From Butyriboletus loyo (taxonomy: Eukaryota > Basidiomycota > Agaricomycetes > Boletales > Boletaceae), in the NCBI GenBank assembly GCA_038093515.1, contig JBBPSI010000043.1, positions 62,001 through 126,000 of the forward strand: DNA of 64,000 nucleotides. Direction: 5' to 3'. Shown piece after piece: positions 32,383 through 44,084 of this stretch (the first letter of the stretch is position 1; each line of letters opens with the position of its first letter). The translations under genes and the position numbers were made by a program. The notes under the pieces were generated by a model. It searched no databases. It saw only the letters and a list, made by a program, of their open reading frames with translations, and had not been told where the DNA came from.

Positions 32383-34488
32383 TGCCCTCTATTCAAGAAC
32401 AATCATCTTCTGCCTCTCCTCTCGAAAATGTCCCTCACGCACTGTTGCCGTTCCTACGTTCACAATCCCAAAACACGTTGACGCGCTTGTACCAACGTCC
32501 ATCATCATGTCTGTCGATATTTCGGTAGGTCTATTGTCCAAGCGACTGGCAAACGAAGCACTGAAGTGCCGCAAGTTTACTTGGACCTCTAGAGCGCCAG
32601 CTCATCATGAATTTATTATGGCTAGAAAGCGCGATTCCGATGAATACAATGACTGCCTGGGTTGTCCCAGAGGGAAGAAAGTCAGTGCAACTCTGTTTTC
32701 AGTCGGCGAGGTACTCAAGGGTTTGCATTCATGCTATTTCAGACTGTACGATGGCGCATTGGCAGAGATGATTGGACTGCATATCATTCAAAATTCCCCA
32801 GCAAAACTCGCGCTCAATCCAACTTTCAAATCAAGCTTGAGGCAGGCCGTTACGGGAGGGTGAGTGCGCAGAACCCTGAGATTATGTCGACTGAAAAGTG
32901 GTATCTAGAGGTACTACCAGTAGTTTCGGTGTACCAGCAGAAAAGGACGACAAGAGACAAACCACCGCTATCGACACTCTCGATGCTTATGCCTTGGAAA
33001 GATGGGAGGTGAGTGGTCAGGTCCAAATTCCAACATATACTCACACCATGTCACTTATTCAGACTATTCTTCACTATATGGTATCGTCTGGCCAAGGTCA
33101 ACTCCCAACGAAACCTTCACAAGGCGTTTTGTATCTGCTCCAGCGTAGCGGGTTGATGAAGAGTATCCAGTAAGCCTTCGACCAGATTGCACGGTAACAA
33201 TAGAACGCATACACTTCCAGCGGTTCTCCCCTCCAGATCACCTCTTCAGGATTCCAATTTCTTCTGCACTCACCACATGATCAATTGTGGAGTCTCTTGC
33301 TTCAGTATTTGCACATGGCGGAGGTATTTTGGACTGTTTGCACACCGCTCGTCTTCTGACTCGTGTGCATGGCACTAGGAAAGACAAATGGACTTAGTGG
33401 AAGTTCTCAGCTTTCTCTTTATGCTTTCGACGATGGAGCTCGGACGCGTGAGTCATACCATCCTAGTTGTTGTTATCGCTACCGACGCCGGTGAACGCCG
33501 TTTTGATACTAGGAATATTCCACAGACTCGTTGAGCGAAACACAAAAGGCCATGCTGGAAGACCTACGAGATTACGGGCTCATCTGGCAAAGAAAGGTTC
33601 AGCCATTCATCCTTCTGTGCGAACTTACCTCACCCGATCTCAGGCGTCGTCCAAACGTTTCAGTCCTACCCGTTTAGCCACAACGCTAACCTCTCTTTCG
33701 CCTCCATTACCTACTTCGAGTACTTCGGGAACCACTCAGGCAAGCTCCGGCGCATCTATCGCGCTGACTACGGGGGCAGGACAGCAGGGGTTTATCGTCT
33801 TAGAGACAAACTACAGAATATATGCGTATACTGGTAAAGTGGTCAACGCAGACCCCTTCAATCACCCTAACGTGCCGACCTTTAGACAATCCCCTCGACA
33901 TTGCTGTTCTCAACCTCTTTATTACCATGAAGTACCGTTTCCCGAACTTGGTGGTAGGCATGCTCACGCGTGAAAGCGTGCGGAAAGCGCTGAGCAATGG
34001 TATCTCCGCAGACCAGGTACGTTAGCAATTCATTTCAGAGCATCAACGTATACACCGACGGAGATGTTCTAGATCATCAGTTATCTCACGACTCACGCTC
34101 ACCCACAAATGCGGAAGAACGTAAGATGCTCACTAACAGCGTCGCTGTAGGCACTCACGTACGTCATGCACAGAATCCGCTCCTCCCTGTGACGGTACAA
34201 GACCAAATTCGGTTATGGGAACTGGAGAGAAACCGATTAAAATCTGCGGAAGGTCCGTTCGCACTGCGCCCGCAGGCGCTGCCATGTGCTGATGTGCACG
34301 AATTCATCCGGACAGGTTTTCTCTACAAGGACTTCGCTTCTCAAGCCGATTATGAATACGTACTGTCATATGCAAAGCAATTAGGGGTCGTCTTGTGGGA
34401 GAACGTCGTGAAGCGGGCCTTTTTCGGAACCCTTGAGGGCCACGCAAACATTAGGGGGTTCATTGAGAGGCGGACAGGTGGGGGTTAA
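32383..34488 (+). CDS. TFB2: TFIIH core subunit p52 homologue
   Basis: Subunit of the TFIIH core that anchors the XPB-type helicase for transcription and nucleotide excision repair. ATG at 32383 begins [20 protein letters not shown] and [16 protein letters not shown]; an intron (GTAGGT...GCAAG) joins [20 protein letters not shown] and [14 protein letters not shown], then [179 protein letters not shown] and [20 protein letters not shown]. The C-terminal [19 protein letters not shown] region is the TFB5-binding domain. TAA at 34488. A complete, highly split gene (about ten introns). Confidence 0.92.
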
Positions 34489-34885
34489 CCTTGTACGGTT
34501 AGCAGACCCAAGCGCTGGATGATGACCCTGATTCTTCTACGCGGTACGTAGTCGATTGAATGACCGCCACAAACACAGTAGGTTGTACTTACGAGGCTCC
34601 GACCAGAAAATCCACACGATCATGACCGGCGCGACTCTTTGGAAACAACTCTGCTACAAGTACCTGAACACTGGAGGCTCCGGGTGGTGACCTCTATCGT
34701 TGTAAGCGCTATGTGTGTTCTGCAGGGAACTACCGGAGATATCATTAAAGTTTAGCCAGATGAAACAGGGGGACACAAGTTCGGACTGTCCAAATATACG
34801 TACTGTATTAGCTACTGTAAGGTCATCATTATCGTGCAACGGCAATCATACAAGGTACAACAGAAGATACATGCAAATAGCCGTG
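34489..34885. other. Convergent spacer
   Basis: Spacer between 3' ends of TFB2 and the F-box gene. No feature seen. Confidence 0.45.
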
Positions 34886-37054
34886 TCATGCAAACATAGA
34901 TCTTGATGCTGTGTTTACTTCGTCTTCTTGGCAGAGAACGAAGCCACCCTCGAAACCGACGGCATGCTCGTCTGTGGCGGTTTCACGCCAGCGGCCAACA
35001 AGGCTCCGTTCATGAACATAACCCTTGAATATCCAACGGCCAGTGTCGCGAAATTGATTGTTCATCTGATCCGTGATAAGGCTTTGGGAACAAAAAGCTG
35101 AGAACAGACGGGTTACGTACCGGAAGACGAAGGAAGACGACCAGACCGTCCCAGGGCCGAATTCTCCCAATGTATGAGTAGTATCCCCATGCTTCTCCTT
35201 GTTTTTCACACGTCTACCACACACCCAAGCGGTCGATGAAACAAGGACGGGGATAAAAAGGGCGAGAGAACCCACCTCGCCGGTGATGATGATATCCTGT
35301 ACACCGCTTGACAATTCTTCGACAAAGTCTTCATATTCATCGACGTCTTCCATATCCATATCTTCCTGCATCACAGAATTCGATTCTTCTGGGAAGTACC
35401 ACTCGCGGTATGATCCATTGAGCAGCCGCTCGCAGGCATGTGTGGAATAAGGGGACCTGCGGTGGGGGTGATACGTCTCGTACCATGTGTTCTTGCCTGT
35501 ACTAGGATCAAAAATTGCTAGCCCGTCCTGGGAGTCACGCGGAAATAAATTATATAAGCGAACGATAGTGTGTAAATCTTACTCACAAAGCGGCGGGTGA
35601 ACTGCAAGTCTCGAGGGAGCCAAGCGTTAAAAATGTCTTCGCCGAGACCGTCACGGTGTAGTGGAGCGGAAAGAGGATCGCTGAACGACAAACAGTGATG
35701 CTCTGCAAAGGAGCAGGAAATCCTCTCCTGGATTAGTTGCACGCTAGCAGCAGGTATACGCTGATCCATAGCCGCGTTGAGATGTGCAAACATATCAGGA
35801 ACCTATTCGAATTTTCAGATAAGCTCTGCGGCGAAAACATAAAGTTGACCCACAAAGATACGGCCGCTCCAGTTACCAATGAGTGTGCCGAGAGGGTAAA
35901 CAATACCTTTCAGGGGTCGCTCTACAGCCGACGGTGTGTGGCACGCCACCAAGCGAAACCAGTCCTTGTCAAGCTGTCCGCTGGTGATGCCCTGACCGTG
36001 CTGGAAAAAATGGGTACGAGTACGATAATGAAATTCTCTGACATCCTCCTGTGTCAGCGCAGGAGTTCCGAGACCTCGAGCAGTTGCTTCCTCCCGTGTC
36101 GCCGGGAGATGAGCGACGCGTGATGGGAGTGGAACTGTGTCGTGCCAAGCTTCCTGTCGCACGACGAAGTTCAACAGAGCGGCGGGTGTAAGCGGAGGTA
36201 CTGCGAGCTTAAGTTTGTGACCAAGATAATGAATTTGAGTGACGAGCGGGAGAGGGCCAGAGAATCCAGCAAACCCGTCATGCTCTTCGCATAAAGGAAG
36301 GTAGAAATAAGTATCGGGAGCAAAAATCGAAGGATACTGGACATGAAAGTTTAGCACCCTCATAGAAGCAAGCATCGCTACACTCTACCTGATAGCCACG
36401 CACTAAAAGGGGGAAAATTGCATTCGTAAGTGTAGTACGTACTGTCACGGCTTCAGTCGCAACCCTCTCTGGATACCTGTCAGAAGAAAGGAAAGGTGAT
36501 AAAGGAAAAAGCTTGCCTCTGCTACTTGCCATCCAAAGGATCCACACGGCAAGAGACATGCCCTCTGGATCTGATAGATGTGGTTCGGACTGACCGGGAG
36601 GTGAACTCCTTAGAGCTACCACGCCGAGAACCCAGTCAGGCAGATTTGCCCATCCGAAGAGCTGCCTTTTATTACGACCGTCATTCTCGAGCAGCATCAA
36701 ATACGCCTTCCACAAGGCTTCTCGATCGAGGCGAAGGGATGGGCTGCCATGTTTTATGTGCTGTAAGGCGGTGAAGCGGGTACGAAGTTCACGAGCTAAG
36801 CAGGGAGCGGATGTCCACCTGGCTGATAGTCGACGCTCGATGGCTTCGCAATCAAACTTGCGGCGAAAGATGCGCGCGTATAGTCCGCTGTTGTTGGCAA
36901 TGGACAAGTGGTTGTACAGCGTACGGCACGTAAGCAAAAGCGAAAAGAGGTTTACGGGCGGGCCAAGGAACGGGTCAACGGCGAGATAGAAGGCAATGTC
37001 GTCGAGGATGGAGGGATGATGACTAGCGAGGAGGGTAAAAGAGAAACGCGTCAT
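34886..37054 (-). CDS. F-box-like domain protein
   Basis: Likely substrate adaptor of an SCF ubiquitin ligase. ATG at 37054 (MTRFSFTLLASHHPSILDDI). The F-box-like segment follows at residues 10-60: ILDDIAFYLAVDP, NLFSLLLTCRTLYNHLS and YARIFRRKFDCEAI. Further exons read LAVWILWMASSRG, YPERVATEAVTVRTTLTNAI, YPSIFAPDTYFYLPLCEEHD, AGFSGPLPLVTQIHYLGHKL, VRQEAWHDTVPLP, RTRTHFFQHGQGITSGQLDK, VERPLKGIVYPLGTLIGNWS, DGLAIFDPSTGKNTWYETYH, an acidic run EDMDMEDVDEYEDFVEEL, and GRWIFKGYVHERSLVGRWRE near the end. TGA at 34886. The C-terminal half looks like a beta-rich domain as in other basidiomycete F-box proteins of this type. The substrate is unknown. Confidence 0.82.
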
Positions 37055-40000
37055 TGTGTGCACGGTGAGGGAGTTTGGATGGGGAGAATAGCGACGATGG
37101 GGCGGCAGCAGAGGGTTTTATTTAAGTTGACCTTGAAAACGTCTTAAGTCGGAGTGAATATGGGTTTGATATGATAATCTACATACAACGTTGATCGCCG
37201 CGAGCTTCTGCTCCTGCGAGAGGGCCGTTTGAATGACCGAACCATTACGAGAAAGCGGCATGAAGTCCCTGAAACGAGGTCAACGTGAAGCACTTCCGAG
37301 ACCGTACGAATCGGTGGGACGTACGTTGGCGAAGTCCTTCGACGGTCTCTTCAAGTTGTCATGCGGGTTCCAGATCCATATCCTCGTGTTTCGGGTCAGA
37401 AATGATCTCAAATCCTTTTGCACACAGACCGGCGGGTACTACCAAAAAGGGAAGGTCTCCGTTTTTTTTTCGTCTTCATCATGATGGCAAGTTATCATAT
37501 CCCAGCCCTGCATCCATTAGTCGCCCATGCATAGCACTAGACCCATCACAATCAGGTCCCGAAGCCCCGCAACATTCTGACAGAAAGATGGCGGTGACGC
37601 CGCACGGGCCCACATTCATGTCCGTTCATGCCGCGGACTGCCGCTGTCCGTCATTCATGTTCGCCACAGGCACCGGGGAATACATTTCGTTTCTCGCGTT
37701 TCCATTGGAACCGTAGTCAGGTGATTGGTCTAACGAAACTTTAAAAGACCTGCATAACGCAACCATCCACCGCCCTCCCGACTCGGCCTCGCCGTCCTGT
37801 GCCCTGCTTATGATTTCAGAGTTATATTAGGATGATGACGTTGACTGCAAGTTTATCTCTGGATAGCCGGCGACATTACCGCGGCGGCGTGAAGGTACGT
37901 CTGTCTGTGGTCGGATTCATGTGCTAGCTCAAAATGCCAACCTCGTAAAAGTACTGATCAGTGACCGTTTCAGCGCGTCCCCTTCACCGCTTACATGCGG
38001 CGAGCCAATCAGAAAGTTAGGGTTTGAGCCGCCAGTGGGGGGGTTTGAGCTAACGCATCGACGTAAACCTATTTGGGTGCATAGGAACGTTTTGTTGAGG
38101 AGCGATTATACGCGCCTTTGGCTCTGGCCGATCTACTGGTAACCCGAGAGTTTGGTTCACGCTTCGTCGATGTGACCCTTGTAAGTGGTTTGCGGAACCT
38201 GATCTGCAAAAACCCGTTCGTCGGAGGGTGGTCACTTAATAGTATATATAGACCCAACGTGCGCCTACGCCGGAATGGGCGCTTTCTGGGACTGTTGATC
38301 CAGAACATGGTAGTCCAACGTGAGTCGTACGAGCCTTCATACATAACCCCTGAAGAGTCTTAGATTGTTGTCCATATGTGCCAGTCAATGTCGGCAGCGC
38401 GTGAGACTCCGATCTCGGCTATTGATCGACTCGATGTTGTAGGGCCAAATGCCATCACGGTGACTGAATCGGAACGGGGTAGTTGTACCATAACCAACCA
38501 TCTCCGTCAGTACGAGATGAGATCAGTAACAGAGGCGAGTGGCGTCCTACATATAGCACTCAAGGAACGTCCCATAATGGAACTGAAAGCAGGCATGCTT
38601 ACACAGCACCTCTTGTCCGCAGAAGGTCCTCGAGATCTGAGTGCGAATTTGCACCCTCCCTGACAGTTCAGTTTTCCGTTCTTCTCGGTACATGGATCAG
38701 GTTCGCAGCACACAACATTCAGTCGCTCAATGAAACTCTCTTGCGGTCACCGTTGGTTCGTTCATATTTCATGCAAGTCACCATATATGACCTTTTTCAG
38801 CGAGTACGCAGACCGTATCGGCATTCATTGTGCTCGGCGGAATAAAACAACCCCGTCCGCTTACTCGAGTGTAATAGGGCGTGTTACTAGCCGTCAGCGA
38901 GAGCCCCATTAGTGACCTAGTATGTGCACTAGACCGCCATGTCAATCCTTGGAGCCTTCCTTACCCGTAGCTCTAAAGTGCTAACCTAAATCAGCAGGGC
39001 CTAACGGCGCGGACCTCCTTCACATAGTTTGGGGTGCGCCGCACTGAAAAGTATAATTCCACCCAGAACCCTTCACACAATTTCATCAAAGGGGCAGCGG
39101 ATCGCGAGCGGGGGGTGAATGATCTGAATGGCACATGTCCTGTAACATGACACATCCCAGCCTCTGGCGGCGTCGCTCCACTCATTTTCCCCCAGCGCTT
39201 TGGTCGATTGCCATCCCACAAGGCTTTCTGTCGAATTTGTACATGATGAGCCGGGAAGAAGGCATCCAATCAGCGCTCGTGATCTTCGCCTACCCATACA
39301 GGTCAGAACATTGACATTTGAACGCCACCCGATGTACGGCTTTCCGATGGAACTGTTACGATGCATGTGACAAAGCTTGGTGCGGACTCAGCTCTGCCAA
39401 TCTGCAAAAACATGCTTGTAACGTTATCGCTTGACGACCTTGCACGATCATGTTGCTCCGGTCACTAAACTAGGGCCATTTGTTGGAGGACGGCTGACGA
39501 AAAGGACCAAGTGTTCTGCATATCTAGTTGGGCAGGAACATTCGGTTTCGGTAGCCCAGAGTTTTGTTCGTTCGTTTTTTTACTTTATTTTTAAATCCAT
39601 TTTTGTCCCTTGTGGGTTAATCCACCCTATGTAGCGAAAACTGAGGGGCCCCTGTGCCCCCAGCCCAGAGTTTGCTGATATGTTCACGCTGTCAGTCGAA
39701 TTCAACACAAGAGTCATGCTTGCTTAGAAAATCGCAGGGCTCGTTGCAGGGTTGAGCACCCTGAGAACTCTGAGTCACCTTGGATATCGACAGATAAACA
39801 CAAAGTTAAGTTCGCTAATTTGCATGGGAACACGCGTCCTGGGCATGATCCCGATCTCTCACCCGAAACCTCAGGGGGATCCGAATCTGTCACGAGGACT
39901 GCATTCTTATGGTCAGCGGCGTTCGGTAGCAAACTCTTAACCAACTTTCGTTACTGCGTGTTCGATATGTATATGTAATCCGTTTCTTATGTGATGATTT

Positions 40001-41901
40001 GGGTAGGGGGATAGCATCACCGCACTAACGGTGTAAATTAACAGTGCAAATTGCGACAGATAAAGGTCATTCTCATCCGCTCGCCTTTTGCAGCGAATAT
40101 CTCAACAAAACCCGAGCGGGCTCTGGCAAGCGTCGTTATGGCGGGGTGTTTGAACCGCATAGCCTCGACAAACGGCGCCCATACTTATAACGGAATACTA
40201 CGTCGCGTGAAATACTCGATGAGTGTTCGTCCGCGTCATGAACAGGTCGGCGGCCGGGACGATCTGCATGTCTCTGCAGGTGAGGTGAATGCCGTATAAG
40301 GTCCAGTTTCAGAACAAAGACCCACTTGGTCCACTGCTGGGTCAGGCAAACCCTTGCCCAGCAACCCCTTCGTATGTCGTACACCAAAGTTGCTCATCCC
40401 GACAGGTTCCTCACCTTGTCCTCCTTTTGGGGTCCCGCACTGGCTTCCCAAGCTCTCTCAACGTATCTGTGGTCCCCCGCACCCTTCCTCGTTGTTGTGC
40501 CGGTCCGCGGAGTCCTACGGGAGCGTGCTCATACTTGTAGACTGCGTTCGACGGAGCTCCGTGCACTCACGATGTGTCGGTAGCCTGCCCGACTCGGTGG
40601 GTTAGGTCGTCAAAAATCCATTGATTACATGCGCTGTGGTAGCACAGGGCCGGCCTCGAGTACCCGCCGCACCGTCTTGCAAGCTTCATCGTTACATCTG
40701 GTAGGTACCTATGTCCGTGTTTTGAGACAGGCGTCTTTCGCGCCCTGGCTCCCACCTACGTGCCAAACCTGAAGACAGGGATATCATTCCTGTCATCATT
40801 TGAGGTGTTTCTAGCAGTGAACTGATTATTTACAATCCACCGTAACACTCACTTTATACTTGGATTGCAACGTCAACAGTGTCATGTTTGTGGAAAACAT
40901 TGAGTTGCTTCAATCTAGACGAGCTGTTCGCACTTGGTTGCGACGTCGTCCCAAGAATTTCGTCACCAACATATGACACGCAAGAATACTCACGACGAAC
41001 GAAACAAGACACTGGACATGCGAAAGCAAGACAGTGCCAACACAACTCAACGCAGCACCGAGGGAGAGACAAAGAGTATATTATCATCCAACGCTTTTTA
41101 TGTAAAGTTATACAAGAAATACTCCACAAACGTCTATAAAAGCTTGGTTAGTGAGACGATATCGAATAGAACAGATGCTCGCTGCGCCAAAATGAATCAG
41201 ACATCCAAAGGAAGGTCCTAATTGACCCTCATCGCGCCGACCTCCGCTTCCCGCTCAGCGCACCACAAGGCGGCCCACGCTCGACACATGCTTTTGGGTT
41301 CACACGGCTCGAGGGGGATTATGAGCGTTCCACACTGGAGGAGTACTCCGACTGGAGGGCGCTAGAGTGGAAACTGCGAATAAACGGAATACTTCATCAC
41401 ACAAAGTGGCGCAGCAGAGCAACGTGACACGACCGAAACAAAAACTCACTCGTTGAGTGAGTACACCGTCGAACAAGGGAGTAGTCACAAAACAACACCT
41501 GGCTGGGAGGGACATCAGTAATGAACGTTTGAAAAGCAAATCAACAAGAAAATGTCAGACAAAATGGCACTGGCAAGTACACTGTGCACTCCGGAGAGCG
41601 CTGTTCGTTGCGAACGAACTGCTCTGTTCCTCGGCATGGTCGTGTAGGACGGGGAAGAGAATAAAGTCATCACGAAGAAACCGAAAGGGATTCCAGTGAT
41701 ACTCACACTAAGAGGTTCGGATTGAAGAAAATAAAATTGGGGCGATGAAGAAAATTTATAGGCATCGCGATATGTGTGGCTGTGTTGGATAATGGTCTGT
41801 GCGCAATGATTACGTAACCAGCTTTATAAGCTTTTCATTGACGCTGGTTCTGATGGACTCCAACGTCGACGACGACAGGAAAGCGATCACCCAAAGCCCT
41901 G
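37055..41901. other. Long interval without a supportable gene
   Basis: Nearly 5 kb in which I could not assemble any protein family on either strand. Short open frames exist (for example plus 38376-38663 with SVTEASGVLHIALKERPIME, and plus 37560-37716), and a TATATATA run lies at about 38240. No long terminal repeats, transposase motifs or tRNA shape were seen. It may hold decayed genes or lineage-specific short genes. Confidence 0.4.
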
Positions 41902-43404
41902 ATGTCTGCGGTGGACTCTCCGATACATCTATCAGACATTTCAGAAGGCCGACCTCACTCACCAGATATCATTGACGTCGATGCGCTCGATATTGACGGC
42001 ATCGTTTATGTTGGCTCGGTACGCCCTAGCCAAAGCAGGCTTGTTGGAGAAGAGGGAAGGGCCGTTCCAGTGATCAGGGAGGTCATTCATGTCACTGACA
42101 GTGAAGATGACAACGAAATTCAATTCATTGGCCACAATCCTGCCCAACCGCAACCTCCCTTTGGTAAGTCTCGCATCCTATTGTATGTGGCACACCCGTC
42201 AAACTGGACAATAGTTCGAAGAGAACGCATTTTTTCTCCTCCACCCCCTCCACAAATCAGTGGCGTCCCCCCCGTACCACCGATCCCTCAGCGGTTCTTG
42301 CATATGCGCCAGCGCCCGCCTCCAGGACTTATCATTCCCAACGAAGATCCTCTCCCATTCGAAGTTGACTTGCGACCTCCATCTCCCGCTGAACAACCAC
42401 TCTCAGTTGCTGCTGCTCCATCCCACCATGTCCCATCCATGGGTTTTGGTGGCGCGTTACTGGCAGGTGTACGGCGAATGATGAGCCCTCGTAACCCTTC
42501 CCAACGGCTTGAACGCCGTAATGGTTGGGGTGTCGCCGGTTCATTTATTATGCGATTGGATCCCTTTGACTTCGCTGGCAGGGACGACGAATTGTTGGAT
42601 GAGCTAGACGAGATACGTTTTTTGGGTGAGGAAGACAGTCCCTTCGCCGCTGGAGTAAGAAGTCAAATAGAGCGAGCATTCAAAAGACGCGATCTCGGGG
42701 CCCAGGTCGAGCCAGATTATAAAACAGATTACACCCACCCAGAGCAGCCATTGCCTGGTTTCACACACGATTTCCTCCCCTCATCACCATCTTCCTCTGG
42801 CACTGAAGAGGTTGGCACCCCTCCAGCGCATTTGGCTAGCGGCAGTGGCACTCGATTACGCGAAGTCACCCTGGTATGTGCTGCTTGTCGTGACCCTCTT
42901 ATTCTTGGAGCCTCCGATGTCGAAGAGGGTCGTGCGAAGCGAAAGTTGTGGGGCTTGCGCTGTGGCCATTTACTCGATGGAAAATGCATGGAGAAGTTGA
43001 TGGAGCCTGCTTCACCGATTTCCGACGCAACCGGATCAAGCAGCAAGGGAGTGGCTACAGAACCAGTGGAGTACCCGCCTTCGTCGAGTCAAGATACCAT
43101 GGTTGTTGATTCCGATGTCGGTTCAATGCGGTCACGATTACGCCCGCGTCGGGGAATGGCAGGATCATTTCCCTCGGCTTCCCACCCCACCCCCTCAAGT
43201 GGGCGCCGTGGTCCTGCCGCAAGGGCTCAGGCAAGTCACCGAAGCAATCGCAAAGGTAAAGGAAAGATGAAGGCCCCTGTCATAGAGGCCGAACACGAGT
43301 GGAGTTGCCCGGTCAGCGGGTGCGGATGCGTCCATTTCAGCCTGTTAGTGGACGGACGATGGACGATGGATGAAAAAAGAGGTGCTATTACACTGTTCGT
43401 CTGA
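41902..43404 (+). CDS. RING-like zinc-binding protein with SUMO-interaction-like N-terminus
   Basis: ATG at 41902 (MSAVDSPIHLSDISEGRPHS). One intron (GTAAGT...CAATAG, about 42164-42213) joins QPPFG to VRRERIFSPPPPP. The N-terminus has two hydrophobic runs next to acidic residues, IIDVDALDIDGIVYV and VIHVTDSEDDNEIQFI, resembling SUMO-interaction motifs. A proline-rich middle is followed by an acidic segment DDELLDELDEIRFLGEEDS. The C-terminal third has zinc ligands in a RING-like order: LVCAACRDPLIL, LRCGHLLDGKCMEKL, a long Ser/Arg-rich insert, then WSCPVSGCGCVHFSLL. The long insert between the second and last ligand groups makes it an atypical RING. By analogy it could be a SUMO-targeted ubiquitin ligase, which is inference. 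TGA at 43404; about 480 residues. Confidence 0.72.
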   Translation: MSAVDSPIHLSDISEGRPHSPDIIDVDALDIDGIVYVGSVRPSQSRLVGEEGRAVPVIREVIHVTDSEDDNEIQFIGHNPAQPQPPFGKSRILLYVAHPSNWTIVRRERIFSPPPPPQISGVPPVPPIPQRFLHMRQRPPPGLIIPNEDPLPFEVDLRPPSPAEQPLSVAAAPSHHVPSMGFGGALLAGVRRMMSPRNPSQRLERRNGWGVAGSFIMRLDPFDFAGRDDELLDELDEIRFLGEEDSPFAAGVRSQIERAFKRRDLGAQVEPDYKTDYTHPEQPLPGFTHDFLPSSPSSSGTEEVGTPPAHLASGSGTRLREVTLVCAACRDPLILGASDVEEGRAKRKLWGLRCGHLLDGKCMEKLMEPASPISDATGSSSKGVATEPVEYPPSSSQDTMVVDSDVGSMRSRLRPRRGMAGSFPSASHPTPSSGRRGPAARAQASHRSNRKGKGKMKAPVIEAEHEWSCPVSGCGCVHFSLLVDGRWTMDEKRGAITLFV

Positions 43405-44084
43405 TTTCGTGGTGAGCTTCGTGTACGTTTACGTGTGCCAGCCCTGGATATCCATAATATTGTTGTAAAGTTGCACGCTGTTATTCCTATAGCATACTTC
43501 GTATCACATACGTATTGTAGCGACGGTCGATTCCCTAGAGCTTGCGCTTTTCCAGTACTCGTCTGGTCAGCTCTTTCGAAGGCAGGGTCGTGCCGCGATG
43601 TCTCGCACCGATCGTTGGCAAGTATTGCAGGTTCGGTAGTGATTCTCATGATGCAAACTAATCCCCGAGGGTACGAGTGGGGAGTGAGGAGGATCGTTCG
43701 GATGCTTTGCTTGATAACAGCAATCGTGGGGACCACATGTTGTCAATCGAAGGTGTGGTTTTGCAACGTGTCTGTTGTGTTTACACGCGATCTGTAGTCC
43801 TCTCTTCCTGCCCGCAATTAGCATGCGTAGTACGCATGCTAGAATGGACAGGAAACTGATTATTCCGTGCCTTGTGATTGAAATGTCTGTGTTCGTTTCA
43901 CTAATCGCTTGATGTTTACCTGTCACTGTCTCCGTGTTTCGGACCAGCTGGCCATTCCGCAGACTCACGAATCTAGCCATTTCCTCGTGCCCACTGCCAA
44001 TGCCCCGCTTTTATTTTGGCTGGGCTGCAGTTCCTGTCTTCTTCTTCCTCCCCTCTGTCCTGTTGGACGAATTCGCCGCCAGTC
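43405..44084. other. Intergenic spacer
   Basis: No supportable gene on either strand. Contains a short perfect inverted repeat, AGCATGCG-TAGTA-CGCATGCT, at about 43820-43840. Confidence 0.4.

Noticed and set aside
38376..38663. Plus-strand frame of 95 codons
   Set aside because: Some protein-like runs, but no recognised domain, no clear neighbouring exons and an arbitrary start.
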